A stretch of DNA of 64,000 nt, from positions 207,420 through 271,419 of the forward strand of contig NZ_RBHX01000002.1 in assembly GCF_003626735.1 (NCBI RefSeq), in the 5' to 3' direction. The notes beneath the pieces were generated by a model. The model was given only the letters and a program-made list of their open reading frames with translations, was not told where the DNA came from and ran no database searches. Positions within the stretch are counted from its first letter, which is position 1, and every line of letters starts with the position of its first letter. The position numbers were made by a program, and so were the translations under genes. Below are positions 1 to 8,494 of this stretch, one piece after another. The stretch is from Microbacterium sp. CGR2 (GTDB taxonomy: Bacteria; Actinomycetota; Actinomycetes; Actinomycetales; Microbacteriaceae).

Positions 1-906
1 GCAGTCCTGCACCAACTGGAGATCCCCGACCCCGTCGCCGCCCGCGGTGAGGTCGTCGTCCGCCTCGGAGCGGCAGGCGTGAACCCCATCGATGCGAAGC
101 TGCGCAGCCGCAAGCGTCCGTCTCCGGAGATCACGGAGCCGCGACCGGTCGGGTTCGACGGAGCCGGAGTGGTCGAGACGGTCGGTGAGGGCGTCGAGGA
201 CTACGCCGTGGGCGACCGGGTCGCGATCCGGGACGCACTCGGCACCTACGCGTCGGCGCTGGCGGTGCCGACCGAGAAGCTGGCGAAACTTCCGGACTCG
301 GTCACCATCGCCGAGGGGGCGGCGCTCGGCATCCCCGCCGGCACCGCCTATCAGGCGCTGCGCTCGCTCGGAGTGACGGCCGGAGATGTGCTCCTGGTGC
401 ACGGGGGCTCCGGCGCCGTCGGTCAGGCGGCCGTGCAGTTCGCCGTGGTCTGGGGCGCGTCGGTCGTCGCCACGGCGAGCCCTGCCCGCCATGACCAGCT
501 GCTCGAGCTCGGCGCCACGCCGGTCGCCTACGGCGACGGACTCCTCGACCGCGTGCGCGATGCCGCGCCTTCTCCCGTCACCGTCGTGCTCGACTGCGCC
601 GGCACCGATGAAGCCATCGAGACCTCACTGACCCTGGTCGAAGATCGCGAGCGGATCGCGACGATCGTGCGCGGCCCGGATGCCGCCTCCTTCGGCATCC
701 GCGCCTTCTCCGGCGGGTCACCTGTGCCGCTGAGCGACGAAGAGCTCGCGCTCCGGGCCGAGGCTCTACCGAAGACGATCGAACTGCTCGCCTCCGGCGA
801 CTTCACGATCGAGCTCGGCCCGCAGCTGCCGCTCGCCGACGCCGCCCAGGCCCACGAACTCATCGAGTCCGGAGAGACCGTGGGCAAGATCATCCTCGTG
901 CCGTAG
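1..906 (+). CDS. Zn-independent MDR-family NADP-dependent oxidoreductase (quinone reductase-like), 5' truncated by window edge
   Basis: The reading frame is open from base 1, so the gene starts outside the window; about 301 residues are visible. The GTG at 79 is an internal Val-Asn-Pro-Ile (the VNPxD motif of quinone oxidoreductases), not a start. A GroES-like half is followed by a Rossmann half with the nucleotide loop GGSGAVG at about residue 133 of the fragment. There is no Cys-rich structural zinc loop, which fits quinone reductase rather than alcohol dehydrogenase. The family reduces quinones, enones or aldehydes with NADPH; the substrate here is unknown. It lies 29 bp upstream of a Gfo/Idh/MocA gene on the same strand. 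Confidence 0.85.
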   Translation, partial: AVLHQLEIPDPVAARGEVVVRLGAAGVNPIDAKLRSRKRPSPEITEPRPVGFDGAGVVETVGEGVEDYAVGDRVAIRDALGTYASALAVPTEKLAKLPDSVTIAEGAALGIPAGTAYQALRSLGVTAGDVLLVHGGSGAVGQAAVQFAVVWGASVVATASPARHDQLLELGATPVAYGDGLLDRVRDAAPSPVTVVLDCAGTDEAIETSLTLVEDRERIATIVRGPDAASFGIRAFSGGSPVPLSDEELALRAEALPKTIELLASGDFTIELGPQLPLADAAQAHELIESGETVGKIILVP

Positions 907-935
907 GGAGCGCCGTCACCCTCTACGCTGAAACC

Positions 936-1931
936 ATGACTGGTCTTCGTTGGGGAATCCTCGCAACCGGCGGCATCGCCGCCGCCTTCGCATCCGATCT
1001 GCGCACCGCAGGGCTCGATCTCGTCGCCGTCGGCTCGCGCTCGCAGGAATCGGCCGACGCGTTCGCCGCGCGCTTCGACATCGCGCACGCCCACCCATCG
1101 TACGAGGCGCTCGTGTCGGATCCCGACGTCGACATCATCTACGTCAGCACGCCCCACCCGATGCACCACGAGAACACCCGCCTGGCCCTCGAGCACGGCA
1201 AGCACGTGATCGCAGAGAAGGCGTTCACCCTCAACCGTGCCGAAGCGGAGGACCTCCAGCGGCTCGCCGCCGAGAAGGGCCTGCTGGTGACGGAGGCGAT
1301 GTGGACGCGATATCTGCCGCACATGGTCCGCATCCGCGAGATCATCGCCGAGGGCACGCTCGGCGAGATCCGTGCCGTCACCGCCGACCACACCCAGCTG
1401 CTGCCCTCAGACCCGACCCACCGCCTGAACGCCCTCGAACTCGGCGGCGGCGCTCTGCTCGACCTCGGCATCTACCCGATCTCGTTCGTCTGGGACATCC
1501 TGGGCGCGCCGACCGACGTCCGCGCCGTCGCCCGTCTCATCGAGACGGGTGCCGACGCCGAGGTCGCCACCGTCATGACGCACGACGGAGGTGCCGTCTC
1601 CACCACCCTCTCGTCCTCCCGCGCTGCCGGGCCGAACGCCGCGAGCATCGTCGGCACCGAAGCCCGCATCGACATCGACCGGGTCTGGTACACACCGACC
1701 ACCTTCCGTGTCGTGCAGCCCGACGGCACCGTCATCGAGGAATACACGTCCGAAGTCGACGGCCGGGGCATGCAGTATCAGGCGCTGAACGCCGAGCGGC
1801 TGGTGCGCGACGGCATCCTCGAGGGCGACATCCTCCCCATCGCCGAGAGCGTCGCGATCATGGGAACGCTCGACGAGATCCGGTCGCAGATCGGCGTGCG
1901 CTACCCCGGTGAGGACGCGAACCGTGGCTGA
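936..1931 (+). CDS. Gfo/Idh/MocA family oxidoreductase (dihydrodiol dehydrogenase-like subgroup)
   Basis: 331 residues, the normal length for the family. The N-terminal Rossmann fold begins GILATGGIA (residues 7-15). The usual EKP motif is EKA here (residues 94-96, in AEKAFTLN), a variant typical of the dimeric dihydrodiol dehydrogenase-like subgroup. The C-terminal domain carries LLDLGIYPISF, the usual substrate/dimer strand region. Members oxidise or reduce sugars, inositols or dihydrodiols with NAD(P). The substrate cannot be read from the sequence. Its 3' end overlaps the next gene by 8 bp, so the two are probably co-transcribed. Confidence 0.85.
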   Translation: MTGLRWGILATGGIAAAFASDLRTAGLDLVAVGSRSQESADAFAARFDIAHAHPSYEALVSDPDVDIIYVSTPHPMHHENTRLALEHGKHVIAEKAFTLNRAEAEDLQRLAAEKGLLVTEAMWTRYLPHMVRIREIIAEGTLGEIRAVTADHTQLLPSDPTHRLNALELGGGALLDLGIYPISFVWDILGAPTDVRAVARLIETGADAEVATVMTHDGGAVSTTLSSSRAAGPNAASIVGTEARIDIDRVWYTPTTFRVVQPDGTVIEEYTSEVDGRGMQYQALNAERLVRDGILEGDILPIAESVAIMGTLDEIRSQIGVRYPGEDANRG

Positions 1932-2901
1932 GACGACGGACGCCCGCGTCGCGGTCTATCTCGACTTCGACAACATCGTCATCTCCTGGTACGACCGCGT
2001 CCACGGACGAAACTCCTACGGCAAGGACCGCCAGCGGATCACCGAGAACCCCAACGACCCGGACGTGGTCGAGCGTCTGGGCAGGGCGATGATCGAGGTC
2101 GGCGCCATCATCGACTACGCCGCCTCCTTCGGCACTCTGGTCCTCACCCGCGCCTACGCGGACTGGTCCTCGCCCGTCAACGCCGTCTACCGCTCGCAGC
2201 TCGTCGCGCGCGCGGTCGATCTCGTCCAGCTCTTCCCCGCCGCGGCCTATGCCAAGAACGGCGCCGACATCCGTCTCGCGGTCGACGCCGTGGAAGACAT
2301 GTTCCGCCTCCCCGACCTCACGCATGTCGTGATCGTCGCCGGCGACAGCGACTACGTTCCCCTGGCGCAGCGCTGCAAGCGGCTCGGCCGATACGTCATC
2401 GGCGTGGGCGTGGCCGGCTCGACCGCCAAGTCGCTTGCCGCGGCGTGCGACGAGTTCGAGGCATACGACTCCCTGCCCGGGGTCGTGCGCCCTTCCAAGC
2501 CCGCCCCGGCCACCGCGGCACCGGCGGCGCCTGCCGTGGACGACTCCCCGGAAGCGGGCGAGGAGTCCGCCCCGGAGACGACCACGAAGGCGAAGACCTC
2601 GCGGCGCCGGGCGAAGACCCCGGCGGCGAAGGTGGAGGAGCAGCCGGCCACGAAGGTCGACGACCAGGAGGAGGCGACCAAGCTGTTGGAGCGTGCGCTG
2701 CGCCTCGGCCACGACAAGGCCGATGCCGACGAGTGGCTGCACAGCTCCGCGGTGAAGACGCACATGCGCCGCATGGACCCGTCGTTCAGCGAGAAGGCCC
2801 TCGGCTACCGTTCGTTCTCGGACTTCCTGAAGTCACGCGAGGAGATCACCGAGCTCGAAGAGACCGGCCACGAGCGACTCGTCCGTCTCCGCGACCTCTG
2901 A
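1924..2901 (+). CDS. NYN-domain putative ribonuclease with C-terminal OST-HTH/LOTUS domain
   Basis: 325 residues from the GTG at 1924, chosen because GGTGAGG at 1908-1914 sits 9 bp before it; an upstream in-frame GTG at 1909 has no ribosome site. The NYN (PIN-like) nuclease domain spans about residues 8-190. It shows the acidic YLDFDN motif (12-17), further Asp residues near 115-121, and AGDSDYVPL (139-147). A low-complexity Ala/Pro/Lys linker follows (about 190-245). The last 75 residues resemble an OST-HTH/LOTUS RNA-binding domain (EEATKLLERAL through SFSDFLKSREE). The family is thought to cut or process RNA; the target is unknown. Overlaps the upstream oxidoreductase by 8 bp. Confidence 0.85.
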   Translation: MAETTDARVAVYLDFDNIVISWYDRVHGRNSYGKDRQRITENPNDPDVVERLGRAMIEVGAIIDYAASFGTLVLTRAYADWSSPVNAVYRSQLVARAVDLVQLFPAAAYAKNGADIRLAVDAVEDMFRLPDLTHVVIVAGDSDYVPLAQRCKRLGRYVIGVGVAGSTAKSLAAACDEFEAYDSLPGVVRPSKPAPATAAPAAPAVDDSPEAGEESAPETTTKAKTSRRRAKTPAAKVEEQPATKVDDQEEATKLLERALRLGHDKADADEWLHSSAVKTHMRRMDPSFSEKALGYRSFSDFLKSREEITELEETGHERLVRLRDL

Positions 2902-2911
2902 TCCGCCCCGC

Positions 2912-3202
2912 TCATTCGACGAAGTCGTACTCCTGGAAGGCCGCGACCTCCGGCACCCAGCGCTCGGACACCAACGCGCGGTGCACCGGATGCACGTTGT
3001 AGGCGTCGTACGCGTCCTGATCCTCGAAGACCATCGAGAACTGATGCGTGAGGTCGCTCTTCGCGCTCACCTGGCGCCGGATCGTGAAGTTCCGGACGCC
3101 CGGGATCGAGGTCAGCGCCGCATGGCCGGTGGCGAGGAACTCGTGCTCGTCGGCAGACCCCGCCGGGTGGATGAGACGGAACACCACGGTGTGCTGGATC
3201 AT
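2912..3202 (-). CDS. Dabb (stress-responsive alpha/beta-barrel) domain protein
   Basis: 96 residues starting [10 protein letters not shown]. The ATG at 3202 overlaps the upstream isomerase stop (ATGA), so I prefer it to longer in-frame extensions. Dabb hallmarks are the opening HTVVFRL strand, a central [10 protein letters not shown] strand, and a C-terminal HP.H...V segment. These small ferredoxin-like dimers are common as last genes of sugar or aromatic catabolic operons. Their role is often unknown, though some act on keto-sugar or polyketide intermediates. It is the 3'-most gene of the long sugar operon and meets the NYN gene tail to tail with a 10 bp gap. Confidence 0.85.
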   Translation of the reverse strand: MIQHTVVFRLIHPAGSADEHEFLATGHAALTSIPGVRNFTIRRQVSAKSDLTHQFSMVFEDQDAYDAYNVHPVHRALVSERWVPEVAAFQEYDFVE

Positions 3203-4206
3203 TGGCTGCTGAAGGCCGCGTCGAACGAAGCATCCGGTTTCGGCCACAGCATCGATCGCACGTAGCTCAGCGCCTCGGGGGCGCCGTGGAGCCGGTCCAT
3301 GCCGGCGTCCTCCCATTCGATCGAGATGGGGCCGGCGTAACCGATCGCATCGAGAGCGCGGAACGAGTCCTCCCACGGCACGTCGCCGTGCCCGGTGGAG
3401 ACGAAGTCCCACCCGCGGCGTGGATCACCCCAGGGCAGGTGCGAGCCGAGCACTCCGGCGCGACCGTTCTGCGGCCGCATCCTCGTGTCCTTGCAGTCCA
3501 CGTGGTAGATCCGGTCGGCGAAATCGACGATGAACCCCACCGGATCGATGTTCTGCCACATCATGTGCGATGGATCCCAGTTGAATCCGAAGGCCTCCCT
3601 GTGCTCGATCGCCTCCAGGGCTCGCACGCTCGACCAGTAGTCATAGGCGATCTCGCCGGGGTGCACCTCATGCGCGAACCGGACGCCCTCGGCATCGAAC
3701 ACGTCGAGGATCGGATTCCAGCGGCCGGCGAAGTCCTCGAACCCGCCCTCGATGACCGAGGCGGGAACGGGCGGGAACATCGCCACATACGGCCAGATCG
3801 ACGAGCCGGTGAACCCGACGACCGTGTCGACGCCGAGTTTGCGGGCCACCCGGGCGGCACGCTTCATGTCGCCTGCGGCACGCGTCCTGACACCTTCGGC
3901 GTCGCCGTCGCCCCAGACGTAGTCGCGAAGGATCGCCTGATGGCGGAAGTCGATCGGGGCGTCGCAGACCGCCTGGCCCGCGAGGTGATTCGAGATCGCG
4001 AAGAGCTGCAGGCCATGCCGATCGAGGATCTCGAGGCGGGATGCGACGTACGCGTCGTCCTCATCGGCCCGCTGCAGGTCCAGGTGATCGCCGGATGCCG
4101 CGACCTCGAGGCCGTCGTACCCCCAGCCTGCGGCGAGGCGCGCGACCTCTTCGAAGGGCAGATCGGCCCACTGACCGGTGAACAGCGTGACAGGTCGGGT
4201 ACTCAT
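3199..4206 (-). CDS. Sugar phosphate isomerase/epimerase family (xylose isomerase-like TIM barrel)
   Basis: 335 residues from the ATG at 4206. The AP_endonuc_2/xylose-isomerase-like barrel shows a plausible metal set: Glu180 (AHEVHPGE), Asp211 (NWDPSHMMW), His235 (YHVDCKD) and a Glu near 297-299 (SIEWED). Family members isomerise or epimerise ketoses, dehydrate keto-inositols, or eliminate 3-keto-glycosides. The sequence does not say which. It is 34 bp downstream of a ketose 3-epimerase-like gene and overlaps the Dabb gene by 4 bp. The paired barrels with a Gfo/Idh/MocA dehydrogenase recall the levoglucosan and 3-keto-sugar pathways (inference). Confidence 0.85.
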   Translation of the reverse strand: MSTRPVTLFTGQWADLPFEEVARLAAGWGYDGLEVAASGDHLDLQRADEDDAYVASRLEILDRHGLQLFAISNHLAGQAVCDAPIDFRHQAILRDYVWGDGDAEGVRTRAAGDMKRAARVARKLGVDTVVGFTGSSIWPYVAMFPPVPASVIEGGFEDFAGRWNPILDVFDAEGVRFAHEVHPGEIAYDYWSSVRALEAIEHREAFGFNWDPSHMMWQNIDPVGFIVDFADRIYHVDCKDTRMRPQNGRAGVLGSHLPWGDPRRGWDFVSTGHGDVPWEDSFRALDAIGYAGPISIEWEDAGMDRLHGAPEALSYVRSMLWPKPDASFDAAFSSQ

Positions 4207-4240
4207 GGACACTCCTTCGTGTGATCGCGTACGTGTCTGG

Positions 4241-5092
4241 TCAGGTGCCGAGGGCGCGCAGCGCGGCGATGCTGCGGGCGGCGAGCTCGTCCTGGCTGGG
4301 GGCGAGCGGACGCCAGATCGATGCCGCGACCGCGATCGTGGCGTTCTCCCCGGTGAAGCTCTCCACCCCGAGCGCGCCGGCGTACCCCGCGTCGTCGAGG
4401 GCCTGGATGATCCCCATCCAGTCGGTGTGATCGTCGCCGACTGCTCCGCGGTCGCTGCCGCACACCTGCACGTGCGCGATGGCGGATCCGGCGGCCCGGA
4501 TGGCGTCGGCCGGCTTCTTCTCCTCGATGTTGAGGTGGTAGGTGTCGAGCGCGAGTCCGACGCCTCGTCCGAACAGAGGTGCCAGCGCCTCGAGGCTCTG
4601 CTCCACCGTGTTGAGCACACTGGTCTCGTAGCGATTGAGGGGCTCGATCGCCAGGGTGATGCCCGCATCCTGCGCCTCCGCCGCCAACGGCGCGAGATTC
4701 TCCCGCAGCTCATCGACGACCGCTGCGCGCTCTTCACCACCCATCCGCCACGTGATGCCCGTCGGGGCATAGAACGGACCGGCGACCACGGGCGAACCGA
4801 GCACTCGCGCCGCAGATATGCAGGCTCGCAGATACTCCCGGGTCGCCACGACGTCTCCGGCGCGGGCGAGAAGCGACCGCTCGGGCCCCATGGCGCCGAC
4901 CACGATCGCTCCGAGGCCCAGACCGTCGAGGACGGCCCGCACACGCGGCGGGTCCCAGTCGCCGATGTTCTCCAGCGGCAGCTCCAGCGCCGTGTAGCCC
5001 AGATCGGCGGCTTTGCGCGCGAGCGGTTCGAGCGTCGCATCTGTGAGGGGCGACGTCCAGACCCACGTGTTGACGGCGATCGTGCGGGGCAT
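4241..5092 (-). CDS. Ketose 3-epimerase-like TIM-barrel protein (D-tagatose/D-allulose 3-epimerase family)
   Basis: 283 residues. The start at 5092 has a strong ribosome site, GGAAGGAAGAGG. The sequence IEPLNRYET (149-157) and DTYHLNIEE (183-191) closely match the signatures of D-tagatose and D-psicose 3-epimerases. Candidate metal ligands are Glu150, Asp183, His207 and Glu244, almost the spacing I recall for the Agrobacterium allulose 3-epimerase. The family epimerises C3 of ketohexoses or ketopentoses with Mn or Mg. It follows the binding-protein gene after a 74 bp gap that contains a hairpin. Substrate is not determined; another ketose or a 3-keto-sugar is possible. Confidence 0.85.
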   Translation of the reverse strand: MPRTIAVNTWVWTSPLTDATLEPLARKAADLGYTALELPLENIGDWDPPRVRAVLDGLGLGAIVVGAMGPERSLLARAGDVVATREYLRACISAARVLGSPVVAGPFYAPTGITWRMGGEERAAVVDELRENLAPLAAEAQDAGITLAIEPLNRYETSVLNTVEQSLEALAPLFGRGVGLALDTYHLNIEEKKPADAIRAAGSAIAHVQVCGSDRGAVGDDHTDWMGIIQALDDAGYAGALGVESFTGENATIAVAASIWRPLAPSQDELAARSIAALRALGT

Positions 5093-5117
5093 CCTCTTCC
5101 TTCCGTCGCTGTGCGTG

Positions 5118-5155
5118 CCCGCCCTCCCCTCCACCGAGGCGGAGCGGAGGGCGGG
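5118..5155 (-). terminator. Intercistronic hairpin after the sugar-binding lipoprotein gene
   Basis: Perfect 10 bp inverted repeat CCCGCCCTCC (5118-5127) and GGAGGGCGGG (5146-5155) with an 18 nt loop, 11 bp past the binding-protein stop and before the epimerase ribosome site. There is no T-run, so it is more likely an mRNA-stabilising or attenuating hairpin than a full terminator. It would let the binding protein be made in excess over downstream enzymes (inference). Confidence 0.55.
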
Positions 5156-5166
5156 AACCGCGCTGG

Positions 5167-6375
5167 TTACGGAATCTGTCGATCCTGCCAGACGGTCGGG
5201 TACCCGGGAAGGTTCTCCCCGCCGAACTTGGCGTAGTGGCCGTCGGGCATCCCGTCGTTGGCCTCGAGGTACTGGTCGAGCTCGCCCTCGGTGATCGGCT
5301 TCTGCGGAAGCACCCACTCCTTCCGCACCTCTTCGCCGGCGAAGATCATCTGCGCTGCGAGCAGAGGCGTGCGCCACTGGAAGTTGGAGTACACCGGCGC
5401 GAGTCCGGTGAGACCGGTGTCCTTCCACTTGCGGAGGAAGCTCATCTCGTCCTCACCGGTCATGACCGGGTAGTCCGCTCCGGCGTCCTCGAACGCCTCG
5501 ATGGCTGCCACCGCTCCGTCACCGGCATCCATCCAGATGCCGTGCACGTCGCCCTTGGCGAGCTCGTCGCTGATGATGCTCTTGATCTCTGCAGGGTCGG
5601 CGCCGGTGAAGTGGTCCACAGCGTCGATGCCCGCCTCATCGAAGAGCTTCTTCGCACCGGCCCAGCGGTGCTCGAGCACGTCCACACCCGGGAGGATGCG
5701 CAGCGCCACGACCTTGTCGCCCTCTTCGAGGTTGTCGATGAGGAACTCTGCGGTGTCGATGCCCCACGCGAAACCGCCGATGGGGTGGATGAACGTGACC
5801 GGGCAGTCCGTGTTCACACCGCGGTCGAACACGATGACGGGCTTGCCGGTCTCGCAGGCCCGCTCGACGGCCGGGGTCATGGCCGCCGTGCTGTTGGGCG
5901 AGATGAGGAAGACGTCGCAGTCGCCCTCGGAGATGAAGTAGTCGATGTCGGCGATCTGCGTGTCATCGGAGTCCTGCGCGTCGCGGGTCTCCATGTCGCT
6001 GATCGCGCCGGCCTCCTGCAGCGCTTTCAACTGCTCGTTCATCGTGATCCAGCCCGTCTGACGCCACGGGTTGGAGATCGACGCATTGGCGAAGCAGGCC
6101 TTCTTCGCACCTTCGGACGCGAACTCGGCCGTGTCGACCATCTCGGCGTTGATGTGCTGGAGGTACGGCTCGTCCGCCGGTCCTTCGGGTTCGACCCCCC
6201 GCTCTTCGAACTGCTTGTCGAAGAGTTCCTGATCGAACCATTCGGTCGTCTCGGCCGACCCCTCGGGATTCTCCGACTCCGCCGGCGCCACAGACGGGTC
6301 GGTCGTACACCCGGCGAGCGCGATGAGGCCGAAGAGAGCCACCCCTGCGGTGGCGATCTTCATTGATCGACGCAT
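5167..6375 (-). CDS. Sugar ABC transporter substrate-binding lipoprotein (ribose-type)
   Basis: 402 residues from the ATG at 6375, preceded by GAGGAGATC. The N-terminus is a lipoprotein signal: basic MRRSMK, a hydrophobic stretch, then LAGC with the acylated Cys at residue 23. The mature protein fits the periplasmic-binding-protein type 1 (Peripla_BP_4) fold of ribose, xylose and inositol binders, with NPWRQTGWITMNEQL and a hinge region VIVFDRGVNTDCPVTF. An acidic, Ser/Glu-rich spacer follows the Cys, as usual in Gram-positive lipoproteins. Its ATG overlaps the permease stop by 1 base. It delivers the sugar to the two permeases encoded immediately upstream. Confidence 0.9.
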   Translation of the reverse strand: MRRSMKIATAGVALFGLIALAGCTTDPSVAPAESENPEGSAETTEWFDQELFDKQFEERGVEPEGPADEPYLQHINAEMVDTAEFASEGAKKACFANASISNPWRQTGWITMNEQLKALQEAGAISDMETRDAQDSDDTQIADIDYFISEGDCDVFLISPNSTAAMTPAVERACETGKPVIVFDRGVNTDCPVTFIHPIGGFAWGIDTAEFLIDNLEEGDKVVALRILPGVDVLEHRWAGAKKLFDEAGIDAVDHFTGADPAEIKSIISDELAKGDVHGIWMDAGDGAVAAIEAFEDAGADYPVMTGEDEMSFLRKWKDTGLTGLAPVYSNFQWRTPLLAAQMIFAGEEVRKEWVLPQKPITEGELDQYLEANDGMPDGHYAKFGGENLPGYPTVWQDRQIP

Positions 6376-7415
6376 TACTGATCTCCTCTGATTTCTGTGT
6401 GATTGGTGCTGGTGGTTGTGAGTTCTGCGGAAGTGAAGTCTGAAGGTTGTGGGCCGTGGGCGCGCCGTGCCCGGAAGGCGACGGCGGAGTAGGCGACGGC
6501 GGCGATGATGATGACGCCCTGGACGGCATCGCGGAGGGTCGACGGGACCCCGGCGATGTTGAGCAGCATGAACAGCGCTTCGAGCGCGAAGGCTCCGGCG
6601 GCCGCCCCCACGAACCAGCCGCGGCCGCCGCCCAGCACGACGCCGCCGAGGACGACCGCGGTGATCGCGACGAACTCGTAGCCGCGCCCGACCGAGGGGT
6701 GCACGCCGGCGTAGCCGACGAGCAGGACGGCGGAGAGTGATGCCGAGAGGGAGGAGATCACGAAGGCGCGGGTGGTCACCCAGGCGCTGCGCGCACCGGC
6801 GTAGTCGACGGCCTTGGCGTTGTCGCCGACGGCGATGAGCAGTTTGCCGAGCGGGCGCTTGGTGATCCAGAGGCCGAGGGCCAGCCATGCGATGAGGATG
6901 AGGACCGCCCACGGGATGAACTCCAGGAACGGGACATCTCGGATGCCGCCACGACCGATCTCACGGAAGCTGTCCGCCGGGTTGCCGGTGGCCGCTCCGC
7001 CGGTCCACCACATCACGCCGCCGAGAAGGGCGAGCATCATGCCGAGCGTGACGATGAACGACGGGACCTTGAGCAGCGTGGTGATCACTCCGTTGACGAG
7101 TCCGACCGCCACCCCGATGACGATCATGAGCAGCAGCACGGGCACCGTGCGCGCGTCGTCTTCGCCGACGAGGTTTCCGGCGATGATCACCTGAGCGGTG
7201 ATGAGCGACCCCTGCGAGAGGTCGAACTCGCCCGCGATGATGACGAAGTACTGTCCGATGGCGACGATCGCGATGGGCGCCACCCGCTGGATGAAGCGCA
7301 TGAACTGACCCGGTTCGGCGAAGCTCGGGTTCAGGACGGTGATCGCGATGAGCAGGATGACCAGGAGGAGGAAGACCGCTCCGCGAGGACTCACGAGTGT
7401 GCGCAGGGCTTTCAT
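6375..7415 (-). CDS. Sugar ABC transporter permease (RbsC/BPD_transp_2 family)
   Basis: 346 residues, start ATG 7415 (MKALRTLVSPRGAVF). Multiple hydrophobic segments run throughout. The conserved GEFDLSQGSLI and GGVVLGGGRGWFVG regions are typical of ribose-type permeases (Pfam BPD_transp_2). It forms the membrane channel with the second permease and the ATPase below. It overlaps the upstream permease by 4 bp (ATGA) and the binding protein by 1 bp, so translation of the set is coupled. Confidence 0.92.
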   Translation of the reverse strand: MKALRTLVSPRGAVFLLLVILLIAITVLNPSFAEPGQFMRFIQRVAPIAIVAIGQYFVIIAGEFDLSQGSLITAQVIIAGNLVGEDDARTVPVLLLMIVIGVAVGLVNGVITTLLKVPSFIVTLGMMLALLGGVMWWTGGAATGNPADSFREIGRGGIRDVPFLEFIPWAVLILIAWLALGLWITKRPLGKLLIAVGDNAKAVDYAGARSAWVTTRAFVISSLSASLSAVLLVGYAGVHPSVGRGYEFVAITAVVLGGVVLGGGRGWFVGAAAGAFALEALFMLLNIAGVPSTLRDAVQGVIIIAAVAYSAVAFRARRAHGPQPSDFTSAELTTTSTNHTEIRGDQ

Positions 7416-8494
7416 GCCCGTCCTCCTTCCGCTGCGGGACCGGTATCGGCGAGCTGTGAGGCGGCGGCCGCCATCTCGGGCTCGGCGGCCTTGGCGGCGT
7501 CGTCCCCACCCGTGCGCGTCCCGCCGGCTCCGAAGCGCGGACGGCGCCGGACGATGGCACGCCGACTGTAGATCGCGACGGCGGCGACGATGACGACACC
7601 GCGGACGACGTCCTTGAGGAACGGGTTCACCTGCATCACACTCATGACGTTGTCGACGACGGCGAGGATGGCGACACCGCCGATGGTGCCCCAGATCGAG
7701 CCCCGACCGCCGAGGAGCAGGGTGCCGCCGAGCACGACGGCGGCGATGGACAGCAGCGCGTATCCGCCCTGTTGTCCGACTGTCGGACTCCCGACGCCGA
7801 GACGGCTGGCCAGGAGGAGACCTGCGAGACCGGCGAACACGGAACACAGCACGTGCGCGGTGATGAGCGGCGGGCGCGTCCGGACGCCGGACAGCCGGGC
7901 GATCTCGGGATCGCCGCCGACGGCGAACAGATGCACGCCCGTGCGAGTGCGGTTCAGGAGGAACCAGACGACCACGGCGAGGACGATCATGATGATGGTC
8001 GACACCGGCACAGGCCCCACGCCGGTCGCGCCGATCAACTGGAACTCCCACGGCACGTTCCCCGCGGACCCCTCGAAGTTGGTGTTGAGGATGCCCTGGA
8101 GGATCAGTCCGACGCCGAGCGTCGCGATGAAGCCGTTCACCTTCAGGACCGTCACGATGAGCCCGTTGGCGAGGCCGATCGCGGCACACACCAGGAGTGT
8201 GATCGCGACGGCGGCCGGGATGTTCGCCGGATTGCCGTTCATGATCGTCGCGCCGAGAAGGCTCGACAGGCTGATCACGTAGGTGACCGAGAGATCGAGC
8301 GAGGCCCCCAGGACGACGAGCGTCTGCCCGATCGCGACGAGCCCGAGAACGCTCATGCCGGTGAGGATGTCGCGGATGTTGCCGGGGCTCAGGAAGTTGC
8401 GGCCTTCGGTCGCGACGAGGATGGCGCCGACGATGAGCACGAGGATGAGGATGCCGAGCACGATGACCGTCGAGTCGATCCGCAGACGCTTCAT
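7412..8494 (-). CDS. Sugar ABC transporter permease (RbsC/BPD_transp_2 family)
   Basis: 360 residues from the ATG at 8494. Hydrophobic helices and the family signatures LGASLDLSVTYVISL and GGTLLLGGRGSIWGTIGG mark a ribose-type permease, a partner rather than a duplicate of the neighbouring 346-residue permease. The C-terminal 40 residues are hydrophilic, with Arg/Ala-rich sequence, and are probably cytoplasmic. It overlaps the ATPase gene by 4 bp. Two different permeases in one operon suggest a heterodimeric channel, as in autoinducer-2 and rhamnose importers. Confidence 0.92.
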   Translation of the reverse strand: MKRLRIDSTVIVLGILILVLIVGAILVATEGRNFLSPGNIRDILTGMSVLGLVAIGQTLVVLGASLDLSVTYVISLSSLLGATIMNGNPANIPAAVAITLLVCAAIGLANGLIVTVLKVNGFIATLGVGLILQGILNTNFEGSAGNVPWEFQLIGATGVGPVPVSTIIMIVLAVVVWFLLNRTRTGVHLFAVGGDPEIARLSGVRTRPPLITAHVLCSVFAGLAGLLLASRLGVGSPTVGQQGGYALLSIAAVVLGGTLLLGGRGSIWGTIGGVAILAVVDNVMSVMQVNPFLKDVVRGVVIVAAVAIYSRRAIVRRRPRFGAGGTRTGGDDAAKAAEPEMAAAASQLADTGPAAEGGRA

